Of a stretch of DNA of 64,000 nucleotides, positions 12,314-24,414 are shown one piece after another. Origin of the DNA: Plectrocnemia conspersa (lineage: Eukaryota; Arthropoda; Insecta; Trichoptera; Polycentropodidae). The position numbers were made by a program, and so were the translations under genes. The notes below the pieces were generated by a model. It was not told where the DNA came from. It made no database searches and was given only the letters and a program-made list of their open reading frames with translations. The number at the start of each line of letters is the position of its first letter. Within the stretch, counting starts at the first letter, position 1. The stretch covers positions 496,001-560,000 of the forward strand of contig VTFK01000069.1 of NCBI GenBank assembly GCA_009617715.1, read 5' to 3'.

Positions 12314-12774
12314 AGATTTTTGCTTAAATTATGGGTGATACTTTTTTAAAACAAATCCCTTGAAAGAAAGCTGTATATATATTAACAATGTGTCGTTTTT
12401 TATCTTCCTTTGTGACTTGCGGTTCTGGTCTTCAAATTCTAATCTGTTTAAACATATTTTCGAAATAAAAAACTTTTACGGAAATTAAATATTTTATTAA
12501 ATTGCATTATGGAATAAAGAACACTTAACCAAAAGACTAACTTGTTAAGTGACGTGAGTGAGTGCGTTAATATATTCCTCAAAGGCTCTTGTAGTTATAG
12601 TACTCAAATCCTGATCGAGATATGTTATTGAATATATATTCTAAATGAAGTATCGAAAAAATCTTTACGGAAAATATAATATTTTATTAATGCAAAAATA
12701 TTCACAAGCGCCCCGTGAAAAAAACCTGGATTTAAACAAATGGCGTTGATAGTGATTTAATGGGTGAAGCCAAA

Positions 12775-13055
12775 GAAAATCTTTGGATGTTATTTGCATT
12801 GCTATTAAATTGCCTATTGATGCTACTCACAATGTGCTCAACACTTCTTACCAAAAGTCTGATAGATTAAAATAAATCAGTAACAATTATGTACTATATT
12901 TATTTAATAAATGAGCTACTCGTGAACATATTTTAGTTACAGCTTTATTTTCCTCATTTTATTTTCGCTAAAAAAATATGTTTTAAACTTTTAACTTTTC
13001 TGCAAGTTGTGAATATCGTGTCGAGTTCTTAATCTGGTAATAAAAACGTGTATTG
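12775..13055 (+). repeat. Dispersed repeat, copy 1 (partner at 47.2 kb)
   Basis: Matches 47185-47540 in the same orientation. Shared landmarks in order are: a CTATTAAATTG word, GATG(C/T)TACTCACAATGTGCTCAA, CTGATAGATT, the ATAAATAAGCTAC(A/T)CGT-type stretch, and GTGTCGAGT near the end. There is no coding capacity. The partner has extra sequence in the middle, so the copies have diverged by insertion or deletion. Confidence 0.75.
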
Positions 13056-13189
13056 TATTATTTTATTATAGACATAATGTTATGCTTTTTCATCCAATTT
13101 GATAACAAAATTTTTTTTAAAAGCTATGACTGCCATAATAAATATCCACAGGTAATAAAATGAGAACAAAATATCTCAAAAAGCGTTAT

Positions 13190-13510
13190 GCCTGCAATAC
13201 ACTCTCTGGAAGTTGTCTTGACTTCGAGTAAGCGACCACACTGTCACAAATTTCGTATGCCGTCCGGACGGCGGCTTCTGTCACGTACAACTGGCATATT
13301 TGCGCGCGATTTAAAAATGTGCCAAATAATCGCAATTTTTAAATTGTCGTATTATTAAAATTAAGCTACTGATAATTATAAAAGTTTGTGTAGGCACTCA
13401 CCAATACAATATCAGTGAAAACAGAATATTCAATTTACGCAAAATCTTTGTCGGCTTTTGAAAATGCCATAAGGCATAAAAATGATACTTCAGAATACGA
13501 ACACCACATC
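13190..13510 (-). repeat. Dispersed repeat, copy B (inverted partner of 3985-4350)
   Basis: The reverse complement aligns with copy A over about 300 bases, including the GCCGTCCGGACGGC palindrome and the border CACTCTCTGGAAGTTGTC. Divergence is moderate, with small gaps, which indicates an old family and not a recent inverted duplication. Confidence 0.75.
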
Positions 13511-13902
13511 TGTGACTATCCTAGAATTTGTCGCCATCGATTTTAAATAAGAATTCGTTATGGTGTGACATCTATATAAACCGATCTAGGAAAATACATA
13601 AAGATATTTGAAGTACTACTAATTATTTTTTAATTATTTAATTTTATATGAAAAAAAATATAATAACGATATATGTTAGATGAATATACTATCAAAAATA
13701 TAATTAGTCCCTTTTGTTGCCCTAAAATATTCAAAGATGTCAGTAAGAGTCTGTTGAAGTCGCCGATTAGCATATGGTATTATAACCACGTGACCACGAT
13801 GCAGCGCTCGTCATGCGTGTTAACCATAGGACGCCTACGCGCATACTGAAATTGAACCGAGTTACTCGTTCTATCTCAGTTTGCGAAACACCATATCATT
13901 AT

Positions 13903-13965
13903 CTCTCACTCTCGTCACTTAACACGCGAGAGAGCGAAAGGTGAAGTATCTCACCGCTCGCGCTC
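13903..13965. repeat. Solo arm of the fold-back MITE family
   Basis: The stretch beginning TCTCTCACTCTCGTCACTTA and continuing through AACACGCGAG to GTATCTCACCG equals the right arm of the complete elements at 25275-25435 and 28893-29063. The opposite arm is missing here. It lies beside a repeat related to copies A and B. Confidence 0.75.
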
Positions 13966-14034
13966 GAAAGAGCAGTTCCGACTTCGGTCCTTTTGCCGAC
14001 AATGTTCGGAAGCGCTTGAAGCTGGCCAAGTCGA

Positions 14035-14180
14035 CTGAATTACTCCCACTTTACCTCCCGTTCTCGGTAATCTCGGACAACTTCCGAGAGATTTTAGTGA
14101 AGTAACCCACTATAATCTCCGTCTTTGGCCAACTATGGCCAACTTCCAGATGGTGTAGTGCAGGCATTACACTGAAAACA
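14035..14180 (+). repeat. Partial relative of the copy A/B repeat
   Basis: It contains GGACAACTTCCGAGAG and, at the end, CCAACTTCCAGATGGTGTAG followed by TGCAGGCATTACAC. This is the same border seen at the end of copy A (4320-4350) and at the start of copy B. The family border is probably TGTAATGCCTGCACTACAC read in the other direction. Confidence 0.5.
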
Positions 14181-17100
14181 TTGTCGAATTATACTGCGTA
14201 ATGAAGAACTGAATGCGAAGCAATAGGAGCACCACTTATGGTCATATCTCCCAACTCCTTAACTTGGCGGTTGGCTATTCCGTTTTATGTTAAATCTATT
14301 CCGAGCTGAATTAAAAAGGCAGCGGGCCGTAATTTGCCGACTCCTAGTAAAAATGTTTCCTATACTTTTTCTGATTTGTATTGCTTTCTAAATTTTATTT
14401 GTGAGCCGTCTCTATCTTCGAGGAAGACAACTTTAGAAGAAAAAGATTAATGCCTAGTTAAAATTAACTCCGAAGAGTTATGACAATGATGTGGTTGAAA
14501 AATATCTGCGTCATTGTGGCATTCCGCATGATATACGATAACAGCTGAAACTTTTTTATGGCATAAATTATGGAAATATGAAATTTTTCAACGCCTGTGA
14601 TTTACGATTTTCACAATAATGCCAAAAATATTCTATAATAAGATATGAGCCGTGAAATGGTGAGACTCAACTGAGAATTTATATAAATACGGGCACGAAA
14701 AGAAGCTGCTGATGGAAGAGTTTCCGCTGAAAATAAAGTGGTGTAATAAATCGCGATTGATCGAAAAGTCTGGATAAACAAAGTTGAAGAACATTAGTTT
14801 TATCTTTCGCCGAATAATAAATTAGTTGGTTTTCTGATTTGTTTGGATAATCTGCTATTTTTATTCAATTAAGATAGGAGAGCTGCCAACTCTGGGTGTA
14901 AATCTTTGCAACTGAACGGAATAAAATATTAATAGTGAAATGCTGTGAAGTATCTATTTCAGATTTTGCTTCTAAAGTGTCAACGAATAATTGGAGTGAC
15001 CATCGTTTACAATTTAAAAAAAAACTGAATTTTAAATGAGGTTTTGGTCATGTTTTTTAGAACCCAACTTGATCAGGTTTTACCCCTATTTTTTATTTTC
15101 TTATAATACGTATAAAAATTGTGGGTTGCACTAGTATTTATATAATCAAACATCAGACAGAAAACCGTTCTTCTGATTCAATGAAGTGAACGAACTTATT
15201 GTAATACCGTTGTCAAAGCTTATTGTAATACCGTTAACGTGATATTTTATTTTGACGTCATAATCGATTATGCGACATATGTAGCATCGTGACAATAGAG
15301 AAATTCTCCAACGACTTCTCAACTATCCAATCGTTGTTGTGAATAATCAAAATTGTTTTCTGTCCTTCTTGGTCATCTATAAATCCTTCAGATCTGCGTC
15401 GAATAAATTTTACAGTCGAGAACGTGTCTGGCCGACAAATTGGCAGCGTTCGCTTCCCGACCAATATAAATATTATTATATTCTAAAAAAGTGTAGGATA
15501 AACGTCTCTGTCAATTTTTGACAGCGTCTGTTCCCCCTAATGTGTATGGTTATTTATAGGTTTGCGTCATAAACGATATTGAATCAATAAACCGTCATAA
15601 ATTTCGACGCTTTCAATAAACTGAAACTGCATCTGGATTTTAGTTTTTGACTTGAGATCGTTAAACTTACTATAAATACATTTTTTATTTTATGGAAAAC
15701 ATTTTTATACTACGTAGTAGTTCTTCTCTTATAAATACAGTACAAAAAATATACCGAATAATTTATCATCATTCTTCTGTAAAATTAAATTCACACTGTA
15801 ACAATAATTGTATAACCTATGTATATTTATTTATTCGTTTTATAAATATTTATTCAGAAAACAGCTATTATTCAATCGTTTTTTCATGAAAAATTGCGTT
15901 AACATCATTTTAACAGTGTCTTAACTTTTTATTGAGAGGTCAAATATCAATTACACAAAGCCAATTTTAGTTGATATTAAAAATATTTTATCCGATTTCA
16001 AAGTTTATGTTTTATATTTCTTTTCCTGTTTCGTATTATATATTTGTTTTGTGGCGTAACAAGTCACCTGCACAATTTATTATAATTTAGGTGTCACTCT
16101 ACAACCATTTTAACAAATGAAAAACAAAATCAATATATTCACACAACAATATGCGCGTTAGAAATGCATTCTATCCTGCGCATAATACTATTGTTATTCT
16201 ACCCTCAGATTACCGATCGCCGGAGGACCATCTGGACTTAACTTCCTGATCTAAAAAGTATTTCGGTTTAAAGTATTTTGTGGAAGTGAATGTACAATAA
16301 TTTTGCAGTGTTCTCTCTCATATATCCTTCTAGAGTTATTTTTAGCCATCTGGCCAATATGATGCAGATTATTTTTGTGTGCAAATTCTATCGTATTTTA
16401 TCAGCAGTATATTTATTTATTTATGCACAGTTAAAATGTATGTTTTCGATTTTGTGACAAAATAATCATAGTCCTTATCCGCCCAAATTTGCAATCGGCA
16501 CATGAACTTGTATAATACGTAACGACTATTGTATAAACAGCAGAGATTTAGCAACGCTGTCGCTAGGCGCTTGTAATCTTGTTACTTGCATAAGCCGACT
16601 TATGTTTGTGACCAATCAAAAAAAAAAATACTACACATATTAATAAATAATAATAATAAATTTAATTGATTAAATAAATTCAATACATTGCAAATAAATT
16701 ATACTAATAATAGCTAATATTTTGTCTCTTATAAAATCGTTCTAAATATGAAAAAATATATACATGTTTTGACTATATAGGCGTAATATTGACGAAATAG
16801 ATAGTGTTCCACTATCTGTGATTTCTGAATTGAATAAAAAATAAGTGTTTCGAAATGTGTCCTAAAGGACATATTTGTATAAGCATAGAAAAATAATCCT
16901 ATTAATTTATTTTCAATAAACAGTGCATAAAAACGCGTGCTCTTAGTTTTTCTATGTGATCGGTCCATCGTCTTAAGGAGACGTGCCGGTATGTGTAAGT
17001 ACACAGGGATTATAATATACTATATTATTTTATGTAATTGCCGTATGCTTTTCTAGATTATTTTCTCATATACGTTTTATTTGATTTTTTTCTTAAATCA

Positions 17101-17451
17101 ATACTGTTTTATTTATCATTAGAATTTGTAACCTTTTATCAGCGTAAATTATGTCAATTATGCGTGTATTTGTTTTTATGCGCTGAATCTTAAACAATAA
17201 ATTTAGCTCGATTATTTTATTAATTATCCATCCATGAGATTAGGAAAATCTAGAAATTAAAATATATAATATACATAAAATAATCACTTATTAGCTATAT
17301 GGCCTAACGTAGTTTATAATTTTCTTCAAAAATTGCCCCCAATTTATCATCAATTTTAATGAAAAAATGTTTTAAAATAAAAATCATTATTTTTAGCTGA
17401 TCTTAAAATATATATTCAAGTGGTTATAATTTTAAACATTTTTTTAAATAT
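14181..17451. other. AT-rich DNA without a supported gene
   Basis: The longest frames (15258-15464 on the - strand, 15692-15889 on the + strand, 16729-17004 on the - strand) show no recognisable domains. The - strand frame at 15258 has a mixed charged composition and could be part of an old mobile element, but I cannot name it. Confidence 0.35.
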
Positions 17452-17498
17452 GTCACTTTGTACCTAAATAGTTTTTTGGTGAATGGTACAAAAGTGAC
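17452..17498. repeat. Inverted repeat, 13-base arms
   Basis: GTCACTTTGTACC (17452-17464) pairs with GGTACAAAAGTGAC (17485-17498) with one bulged base. The loop is about 20 bases and AT-rich. Confidence 0.55.
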
Positions 17499-18029
17499 TC
17501 ATGATAATAGCGTTGCGTGCGCGTAGAGACACAAAAGTACCGCACGGCAATAGAACGGTTAAATAATATTCTATTCCTAATATGGGGGTGGAAGGGGAGT
17601 AGTTGGTAGTCGCAGCAAAACAGCCTAATTTATTATTATCATGTATTTAAAAACCATTAAAATTGCTAAGCATATTAGCTACACACTCGAATTCATAACA
17701 TTGTTACATTTAAAAATAAATATATTTAAACAAATATCTTAAAAAAAAAGTTTGCTACGCGGCCTAATTACTATTAATAAAAATCGCATTTTTAACAACA
17801 ATTAAATTAAAATTTAATAATTTTCAAAAATAAAATAAAATACTTACTTTTTATATAAATAAGAATACACACGGAGAGGAGATATTGATTATAAAATTCC
17901 CGTTTATAAGTAATATCAAATGCATCCGATGCTTTATTAAATAAAATATTAATATATTGATAAATTTTTTATTTTATTTGATGTTTTATTATTAACATTA
18001 TGATGCGGAGATTTATAATAACGGAGAAC

Positions 18030-18900
18030 AGCTGTTTTGCTCGGGCTTCTAAGGGTCATCTTGGTCAATTCAGTGTAGCTCCGCTTAATGTGAATTCGAT
18101 AAATCGTTATGTGAAGTTGTAAGTAATGTGGCGAAGTTATTTAAAGTGAATAAATATTACAACGTTCTGACTAACATACGATCAGGAATAGATGGAAATT
18201 CAACGCCCCTTCCAGCCTTCAATGCTTTGACCAATGCTGATGATTTAGGGAGGCACCAGATTCTTTGTTTTAGTCTAATACACATTTCACTCTTTGGCGT
18301 CTATAACATAACAGTAGATTTAAAATTGTGTAAATTTGCCAACGAGGGTTTCTCTTTAGAATGTGTAATTCGGGGATGTTGTACTTGGTTGCTTTTTTGT
18401 TGGTCTAGGAAGCCATAAGCGTTCTCGTAACAAATTTAAATATAAACAAATATTAAAGAATGTAAGGCGTATGTGCAACACTCCAGTATTATATCTTGGC
18501 AGTCTAAGAGTTAAAGTGCTATCCAACGGTTTTAGTGTACATAGTTTCGGCACTATTAAAACCGTTAATGGATTTTTCTACGGATTCTTAGAGAATTCAA
18601 ATGGCAATTTATGCCATATTATAATAAGTTATAATTTAATTTTAATATAATTATTTGTATTATGATTTAAATATTTTACTAATAATTAATTTGCATTTTT
18701 GTTGCAGTTGGAAAGAGCAAAGGACATCCTTTGGGCCCTGGAAATGTATACATTCAAGAAAACAACTATTGAAGCCTCGTTGTACTTAAATCCACGAAAA
18801 ATAATAACAATAAATAATGTTAAAGCAAAATCAAACAAAACACCAAATATTCTCAATACAAATCTACCTGAAGCTATGTTTATTTTTTCTTTTAATTAAC
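18030..18900 (+). other. Region with two short open frames, identity unknown
   Basis: An open frame of 96 codons (18128-18418) and one of 66 codons (18699-18899) lie on the + strand. The second follows a good acceptor-like TTTGTTGCAG at 18699-18708. I recognise no domain. A stretch at about 18058-18105 (TCTTGGTC, then TAGCTCCGCTTAATGTGAATTC) resembles one at 19443-19487 (TCTTGGTC, then CAGCTCCGCTTGGTGCGAATTC), so at least the left border belongs to a repeat family. A decayed transposon or a non-coding transcript are both possible. Confidence 0.3.
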
Positions 18901-19442
18901 TAATAAGTTAACAAGTGCTTTTAAATGTAAAACGTATTTATATACTATACATAATATGATGTAAAATAAACACATTATGAAGATAATAAATAAATTTATG
19001 AAAATATCTGTTTTTAAATTAATATTCTAAACTTGTCCTACGAATAAATATAGTATGGAAAAAGGGCAGGATATACGCATAGCTGAAATTCAACTCTGAG
19101 CGCTAACATGGACATGTAATTAGTCAGGACAAGGTTCGTGATTCGTGACTAGTAGTCAAGCCCAGATGTCAACGTTCGTAAAAGGACCAAGAATTTCGTT
19201 CAAAAAGTGTGTCTCTAAAATCTAGAACATCAGGGATGGCAAAACATTTGAGGACTATAATCAATCAGAATGAATTTAAATACTGACACGAGCTAATGAA
19301 GGAGAGAGAAGAAAGGAGATGGTAAATAAATAAATTATAAAATAAATAGTTTTTAAATCCACATACAATTTCTGCAATTATTTATATGCATAGAATAAGT
19401 CTTCAAGAAGATTTGGTTGAACTCTTGGATTCCCGCGACGTC

Positions 19443-19487
19443 GTCTTGGTCGATACTAAGCGCAGCTCCGCTTGGTGCGAATTCCGC
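19443..19487 (+). repeat. Second copy of a ~45-base repeat word
   Basis: It shares TCTTGGTC followed by AGCTCCGCTT and GAATTC with 18058-18105, in the same orientation. The family is otherwise undefined. Confidence 0.45.
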
Positions 19488-19772
19488 TGCACTCTTGTTT
19501 AATCCGAATCGGAAGCGTGCCTCTGTGGTGACTGAGTCAAGTTTTTGGTGGTGAGTTTAGCATGTCATGCTTGAGCTTATATAATTTTTTGAGTTAAAAT
19601 GAGTCCTTCGCCTTTTGTACTCACGATCGTTTGGCCAATGTGATGATTCGGGGCGGAAACAGATTATTTTTTATTTTTTAAGTCAACTCAACTCTCGGTA
19701 ACAGACAGACGTTCGCATATTGCTCCAGAAGGCAAAAATTCACATCAAAAGCAATAAAATCGTCTCGGCACC

Positions 19773-19814
19773 GTTGCAGTGGGAACGCTCGGTAACGAGC
19801 GTTCCCATTGCAAC
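19773..19814. repeat. Strong 19-base stem-loop
   Basis: The arm GTTGCAGTGGGAACGCTCG (19773-19791) pairs with 19796-19814 across a GTAA loop with one mismatch. It is GC-richer than its surroundings. The tetraloop is too tight for a standard microRNA precursor; it may be a fold-back remnant or a structured RNA. Confidence 0.65.
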
Positions 19815-21717
19815 CATATGCATTTCCACCTCTTTGAGTAAAAATTGCGTATCAATCGTAATTTGATTAGGTAGTAGGTAGTGGACCCAAAGTAAAAAAG
19901 TTGGGTATTTGAGATAACCAGAGTTTTCGGTGTTTTCGAAGAATTCGGTGGTGAAAGCAACCAGATGTTCGTTTACACTTTTATTAAAATTCTAAGATAA
20001 AAAAAAAGGGTAGTTCAGGCAAAACAGGCCGAATCGAAAATATTGTATTTAGTTGCATTTCAAAGTTTGTAGTGTACACATCACTTGATTATTGTGATAG
20101 CTTAAAGGGAATAGTAATAGTGATTAGCGGTGATTTCTCTAATTGAGGTATGCTATGATAGTAACTCCCACAATTTTTCTAAAATAGAATATGCGAATTT
20201 TTATTTTGTAGCCATTTTATTAAATTTTTAAAGGGTGAAAAGTGCGATGGTGCTGCAAATTTATTTGTCAAGTGCAGACACTACAGTTCTAAATGCATTT
20301 TATTGATTTCTTGATAATAATTTTCATAAAATTTTCCATGAAAGCAACTATAATTTTTTTTCAACCATTATGTAGTAAATGATCCACTTTTTGTTTGATC
20401 AGGAAATGGATAGGTTCTGCAGCGCCAAAATATATTTGTTACAGAGTATTTTGATTCAAAATTAGTTTGTGCGACACCCATTTGTCAATCTTTCTTTTTA
20501 TTTTCATAGCTATATTAAGAGATTCAGTTCGCTCAAATTGTTTTGCGTTATTTTAATTCAAATAATAATAAATTAGTTGGTAGTTATAAACGGAACAAGA
20601 GCGCACAGACTTTCTTCATCTTAAAAATATTTTTTCGAAATCGTTATTACACCCTACATTTATAACAGTAAACACACAAAACACATTATTTAGTTTATAA
20701 ATAGTTTCTGGTGCTCTTCCACCCGTTTTAAACTTATACAAAATGTACTTATTTGCTTTCGCCAAACAAGATAACGTTTCCTTTAATTAAATTTTGAATG
20801 GTTTTCTAACGTTTCTCAAAACCACTTAAATACTCCGTTAGGTGACGGATAAGGGTGACAGATAAGAAAGCCTGATTAAACCTTTTTTACAAGACTATAA
20901 TCGTTGACCTAACACGTTTCTGCGTGCTTTCGTGATTTATCTTTTCTTCGCCGAGCGCCATGGACAACAACAGTAATGAGCCAACAGGCTAACATCACAG
21001 CGGGTCGCTATTTACCAATCTGTCATCCTATGCTGGTCTACTCCATTAAAGACACCGCCTCATTTTAGTCATCTGGAGAGATCTTTTGAGCGAGACCATC
21101 CTATGATCAATCGAAGGTTTGCAAATTTAATAATCAATCGAAGTTTTGCAAAATTAATAATAAAACCATTAGCATTCAACCGTATTTGCAATAGTGAATT
21201 TAATTATAGATTTTTCAAAATAAAAATAATATTATTTTTAATGTTGAGAAGCACTGGCGCGCCAAAGTTTAGGATGCGAAGAGAAAGGGGATTGGCTCCA
21301 TAAATAGCCTACGTCGGAAGGAAGCTGTTTTGAATGTGTGCGTGCGTATGTGGCGGCACGTGCGCCCAATGTTACGTCAAACTCGTGACAGCTACTAGTG
21401 TCATCTATGCACCACTCGCCACACTAACCTCTAAGTAAAGTTTCAAACCTATCAATTATAAATAAAATTGCCGATAGGAAACGAAAATTTTAGAATTAGA
21501 TAAAGATTACGATTTACGTAACGATGCAATAGCAATAAAATAAAATTGCATAGGTACTGTATTAATATATTATGTAAATTTTAATTTACCAATTATGCGA
21601 TTAGGGAATATCTCATGTAAACAAACGCTCATTATCGTCGGTGAGATTTTTTTCGAAACGAAAATAATAACTTCAAAGGTCGCCAAAGTGCCCGTGACGC
21701 TAATGTGTACAGACACT
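19815..21717. other. No gene supported
   Basis: AT-rich with some balanced stretches (about 20900-21070, 21300-21430). The small frame at 21103-21303 contains an internal imperfect repeat (INRRFAN/INRSFAK) encoded by locally duplicated DNA and does not look like a protein gene. Confidence 0.35.
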
Positions 21718-21803
21718 ATCAGTGAATCAGTTCCCATTCGGTCACCGCGGAGTGTGCGTCGAAACAATCCTTGAAATTAGTGATAGTGGTACTGGCAGTT
21801 GAG
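21718..21803 (+). promoter_or_regulatory. Possible alternative untranslated first exon
   Basis: An arthropod initiator-like ATCAGTG at about 21718 is followed by 80 bases of balanced, non-repetitive sequence that ends at a good donor, TTGAG|GTAAGA (exon end 21803). No ATG-led frame continues through the donor. If transcribed, it would be an upstream non-coding first exon for the zinc-finger gene whose coding exons begin at 32184. This is inference from signals only. Confidence 0.25.
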
Positions 21804-22812
21804 GTAAGACCGCACTTTTGCTGATATCATATTATCTCTTTGCTGTACAGCGTACATGATTAATTAGTATGGGAAAAAAAGTGTGATTGAATCGATTATT
21901 GTGTGAAAAATCAAACACGTTTGCAAACGTTGTTATCGCCATACAATACCTGTTATTCTAAATGGTGCTTAAAAATTAATTAGTTATGTAGTTGATGCAT
22001 TCGATCGTAAGAGGAAAACTTGAATATGTGGGAAATTTATAGCGATTGACTAAACCGTAAAAAGATGCAGATATGCTGGAAAATTGTCATTTTATTTTTT
22101 AAATTTAATTCATATTTATAGCTTAGTGATGTCATTGTGAACTCTTAATATAATTTATTATAATCTCTAATTTTTGATAAAGGAGAATCCCGAAATGGTT
22201 TCATTGTCGATTCAGATAAAGAAAAAGCTAAGTTTGCATAAAAAAATTAATTGTCAGATACTTTGATATTTGCATATTAATGTTTATGTTAAAAACGCGT
22301 GATCTATTATATTTTTTTACAATATATTTTATTAAAAATAGCTAACATTATTTTTATGAAATGTTTTCGTCATAAAATCTCAAATAGTCTATATATATAC
22401 ACAACAATCGTTATATCCCGCATGATATATAATAAAAATGAAGTTATTTTTAATTTTAATTTTGTTTCAATTTCTATTTTAAAAAATGTTTTTTTGAATA
22501 TTTATTTATTTTATTTTTTTTAATATAAAAATGTTTTTTTTTAATATTAAAGTTTTTACTGGACCTCATTTTGAAACAAGATCAATCCAGTTAACAAATT
22601 TATTTAAAAAAAAATTTCAAAATGTTTTAAGAAAATTTAATCAAACAGTAAAGTCACGAAAAGCGTTATAACCCAAATATATTTATTTGCTCATTCATTT
22701 TGGTTAAAACTTTTTTAATTTTCTTTGAATGATAATCTGAGAATTTCTGGGTCAGTGGTCGTTTCTTAATATTTAGATTTCATTAAATAAAATGCATTTA
22801 ATTGACAAAATT
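21804..22812. other. AT-rich DNA, no gene seen
   Basis: Long A/T runs; the 74-codon frame at 22299-22523 is composition-driven (mostly F, I, Y, N, K). Confidence 0.4.
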
Positions 22813-22816
22813 CAAA

Positions 22817-22837
22817 GGGGGGGCAAATGTCCCCCCC
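22817..22837. repeat. G7/C7 palindrome
   Basis: Seven G, then CAAATGT, then seven C. It resembles the GGGGGGGCATTTGCCCC signature of the tandem array at the right end of the window (62820-64000) and may be a solitary relative of it. Confidence 0.6.
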
Positions 22838-22853
22838 TGGCATTTACACAGAG

Positions 22854-23000
22854 ATTTAGCCGTTGCAGTAGTATTTATTGAATGATATATGGTTTAGTTA
22901 TATGTTGAACGGAATATATGATAGCGTGAGTGATCGACGGGCGAGGCACCGCCGTTACTTTAGTGTTACCAGAGGGCTACCTAGTTTTGCCCGCAATGAA
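22854..23000 (+). repeat. Dispersed repeat (partner at 42841-43000)
   Basis: The start, TTAGCCGTTGCAGTAGTATT followed by TATTGA, matches 42843-42868 with one or two changes. Both copies continue through a segment ending in GTGTTACCAGA (about 22965-22975 and 42980-42990). The family therefore spans about 130-150 bases. No coding capacity. Confidence 0.6.
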
Positions 23001-23702
23001 TAAATAAATTGGTCCCCCCACATATTCAAATATTATTTTATGTCCTGGTAATTGATGGCTTGAGCGAAATTCTTAGGTGTTCCAAAGTGACAATGATTTA
23101 TAATTGTGTTTGGCCAAATCAATGATTATTTTTGCTTTCTATGGAACCATTGTTGAAACTCCTAGTATCGTACCATATTGTTTTTTTGTTAGTTATTAAA
23201 CGCTAGTAAATGAGTTTAAAAGTTATGCTTTTAAATCCGTTTAAATTGTATGTATTATAAATGGTGTCATATAAGCAGAAAATAATATGTACGTGTAATG
23301 CATTTAATAACATTTTTTTAAATTAAATCTGTTGGGTGTTGTATGATTTTATATAATATACGTGTGTGTGTAAATGTTTTAAGCGTTTCTGATCTAATTA
23401 ATATATGAGCTGATTTGTGTACCTTACAATATTATTAATAAGTAACTTATTGTCAATTATTCTAGAATCGGCGAATTTTTATAATTATTTTAAAAATATT
23501 AACTTAATACTATTGTTTTCATTTTCATATCTGATTTTTATTAAAAAAAATGTTTTCTTAAAATGCCTATAATTTCACAATAGTAACATTAACAAAAGAG
23601 CAATAAATAAATAAAAATACTTGAATAATAATTTGCACAAATAAAAAGCAAATATTAATTAAAATAAGTGCACTTTGTAGAATCGGTTAAATAAACGCAA
23701 AG

Positions 23703-23749
23703 CGCAAAATTATGAATGTAAAACGCCAGCTTACATTCATAATTTTGCG
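23703..23749. repeat. Perfect 19-base stem-loop
   Basis: CGCAAAATTATGAATGTAA (23703-23721) is exactly complementary to 23731-23749, with a 9-base loop. It stands alone in AT-rich DNA. Perfect pairing suggests either a young palindromic insertion or selection for the hairpin. Confidence 0.75.
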
Positions 23750-23920
23750 TTCTGCCCAATACTGTCACAATCTGTCCAGCAGTAATGCACAAACAATTCG
23801 TTTTATGAAACAATTATTTTATATATTGCTCATTTAAATTATCCTATTTTTCTATTTTATGCGTTAATTATAAAAATATAATAATTGATTGCGAAGTATA
23901 AAAAAATACATAATAAAGCA

Positions 23921-24100
23921 GTGGTTTCCAACCTTTCTGTACCTCCACCTCCCTTTTTCATAAGTTTGTTAAAGTAGGAAAATCTTTCTTTACTCTTAAC
24001 CAATACGTAACAATATTTTTTCTTGTTGAAACATCTGCTTCATTGTGCTGTCACAAGATAAGTCAATTAACATATAATGCTCTGCTGTCAGAAGGCCAAA
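23921..24100 (+). repeat. hAT-type terminus and adjoining sequence
   Basis: CAGTGGTTTCCAACCTTTCT at 23921 followed by a CCTCCACCTCCC segment is typical of the left end of hAT elements of the CAGTGGTTCTCAACC type. No right end was located, so the extent is a guess. Confidence 0.4.
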
Positions 24101-24414
24101 AGCATAATATTTTTCAATCACAAACTGGTTTCTTATCCAATATTTCGACATGTCAAGATTTTAAAACTAAAACAAAAATTGGTTCAATAGACTGGTCAAG
24201 TGATTATTAATAAGAACTTCACTTTATTCTATTTTATTTGCAGTACAGGTGATTTTAAAATTGGGAAACATGTCAAAATTAATTATCCAGAGTTACAATT
24301 TTTTCGTAAATGCAGTAGTCTTGTCTTTCTGCATCAGAGCATGAACAAAACTCTTTCGCGAAAAGGCGCGAATGACGTTCCTAGCCGTCTGATATGAAAA
24401 CTTATTTTCAAAAC

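Noticed and set aside
22299..22523. 74-codon hydrophobic frame as a membrane protein
   Set aside because: Composition is what near-pure A/T sequence gives by chance; no start context or conservation clue.
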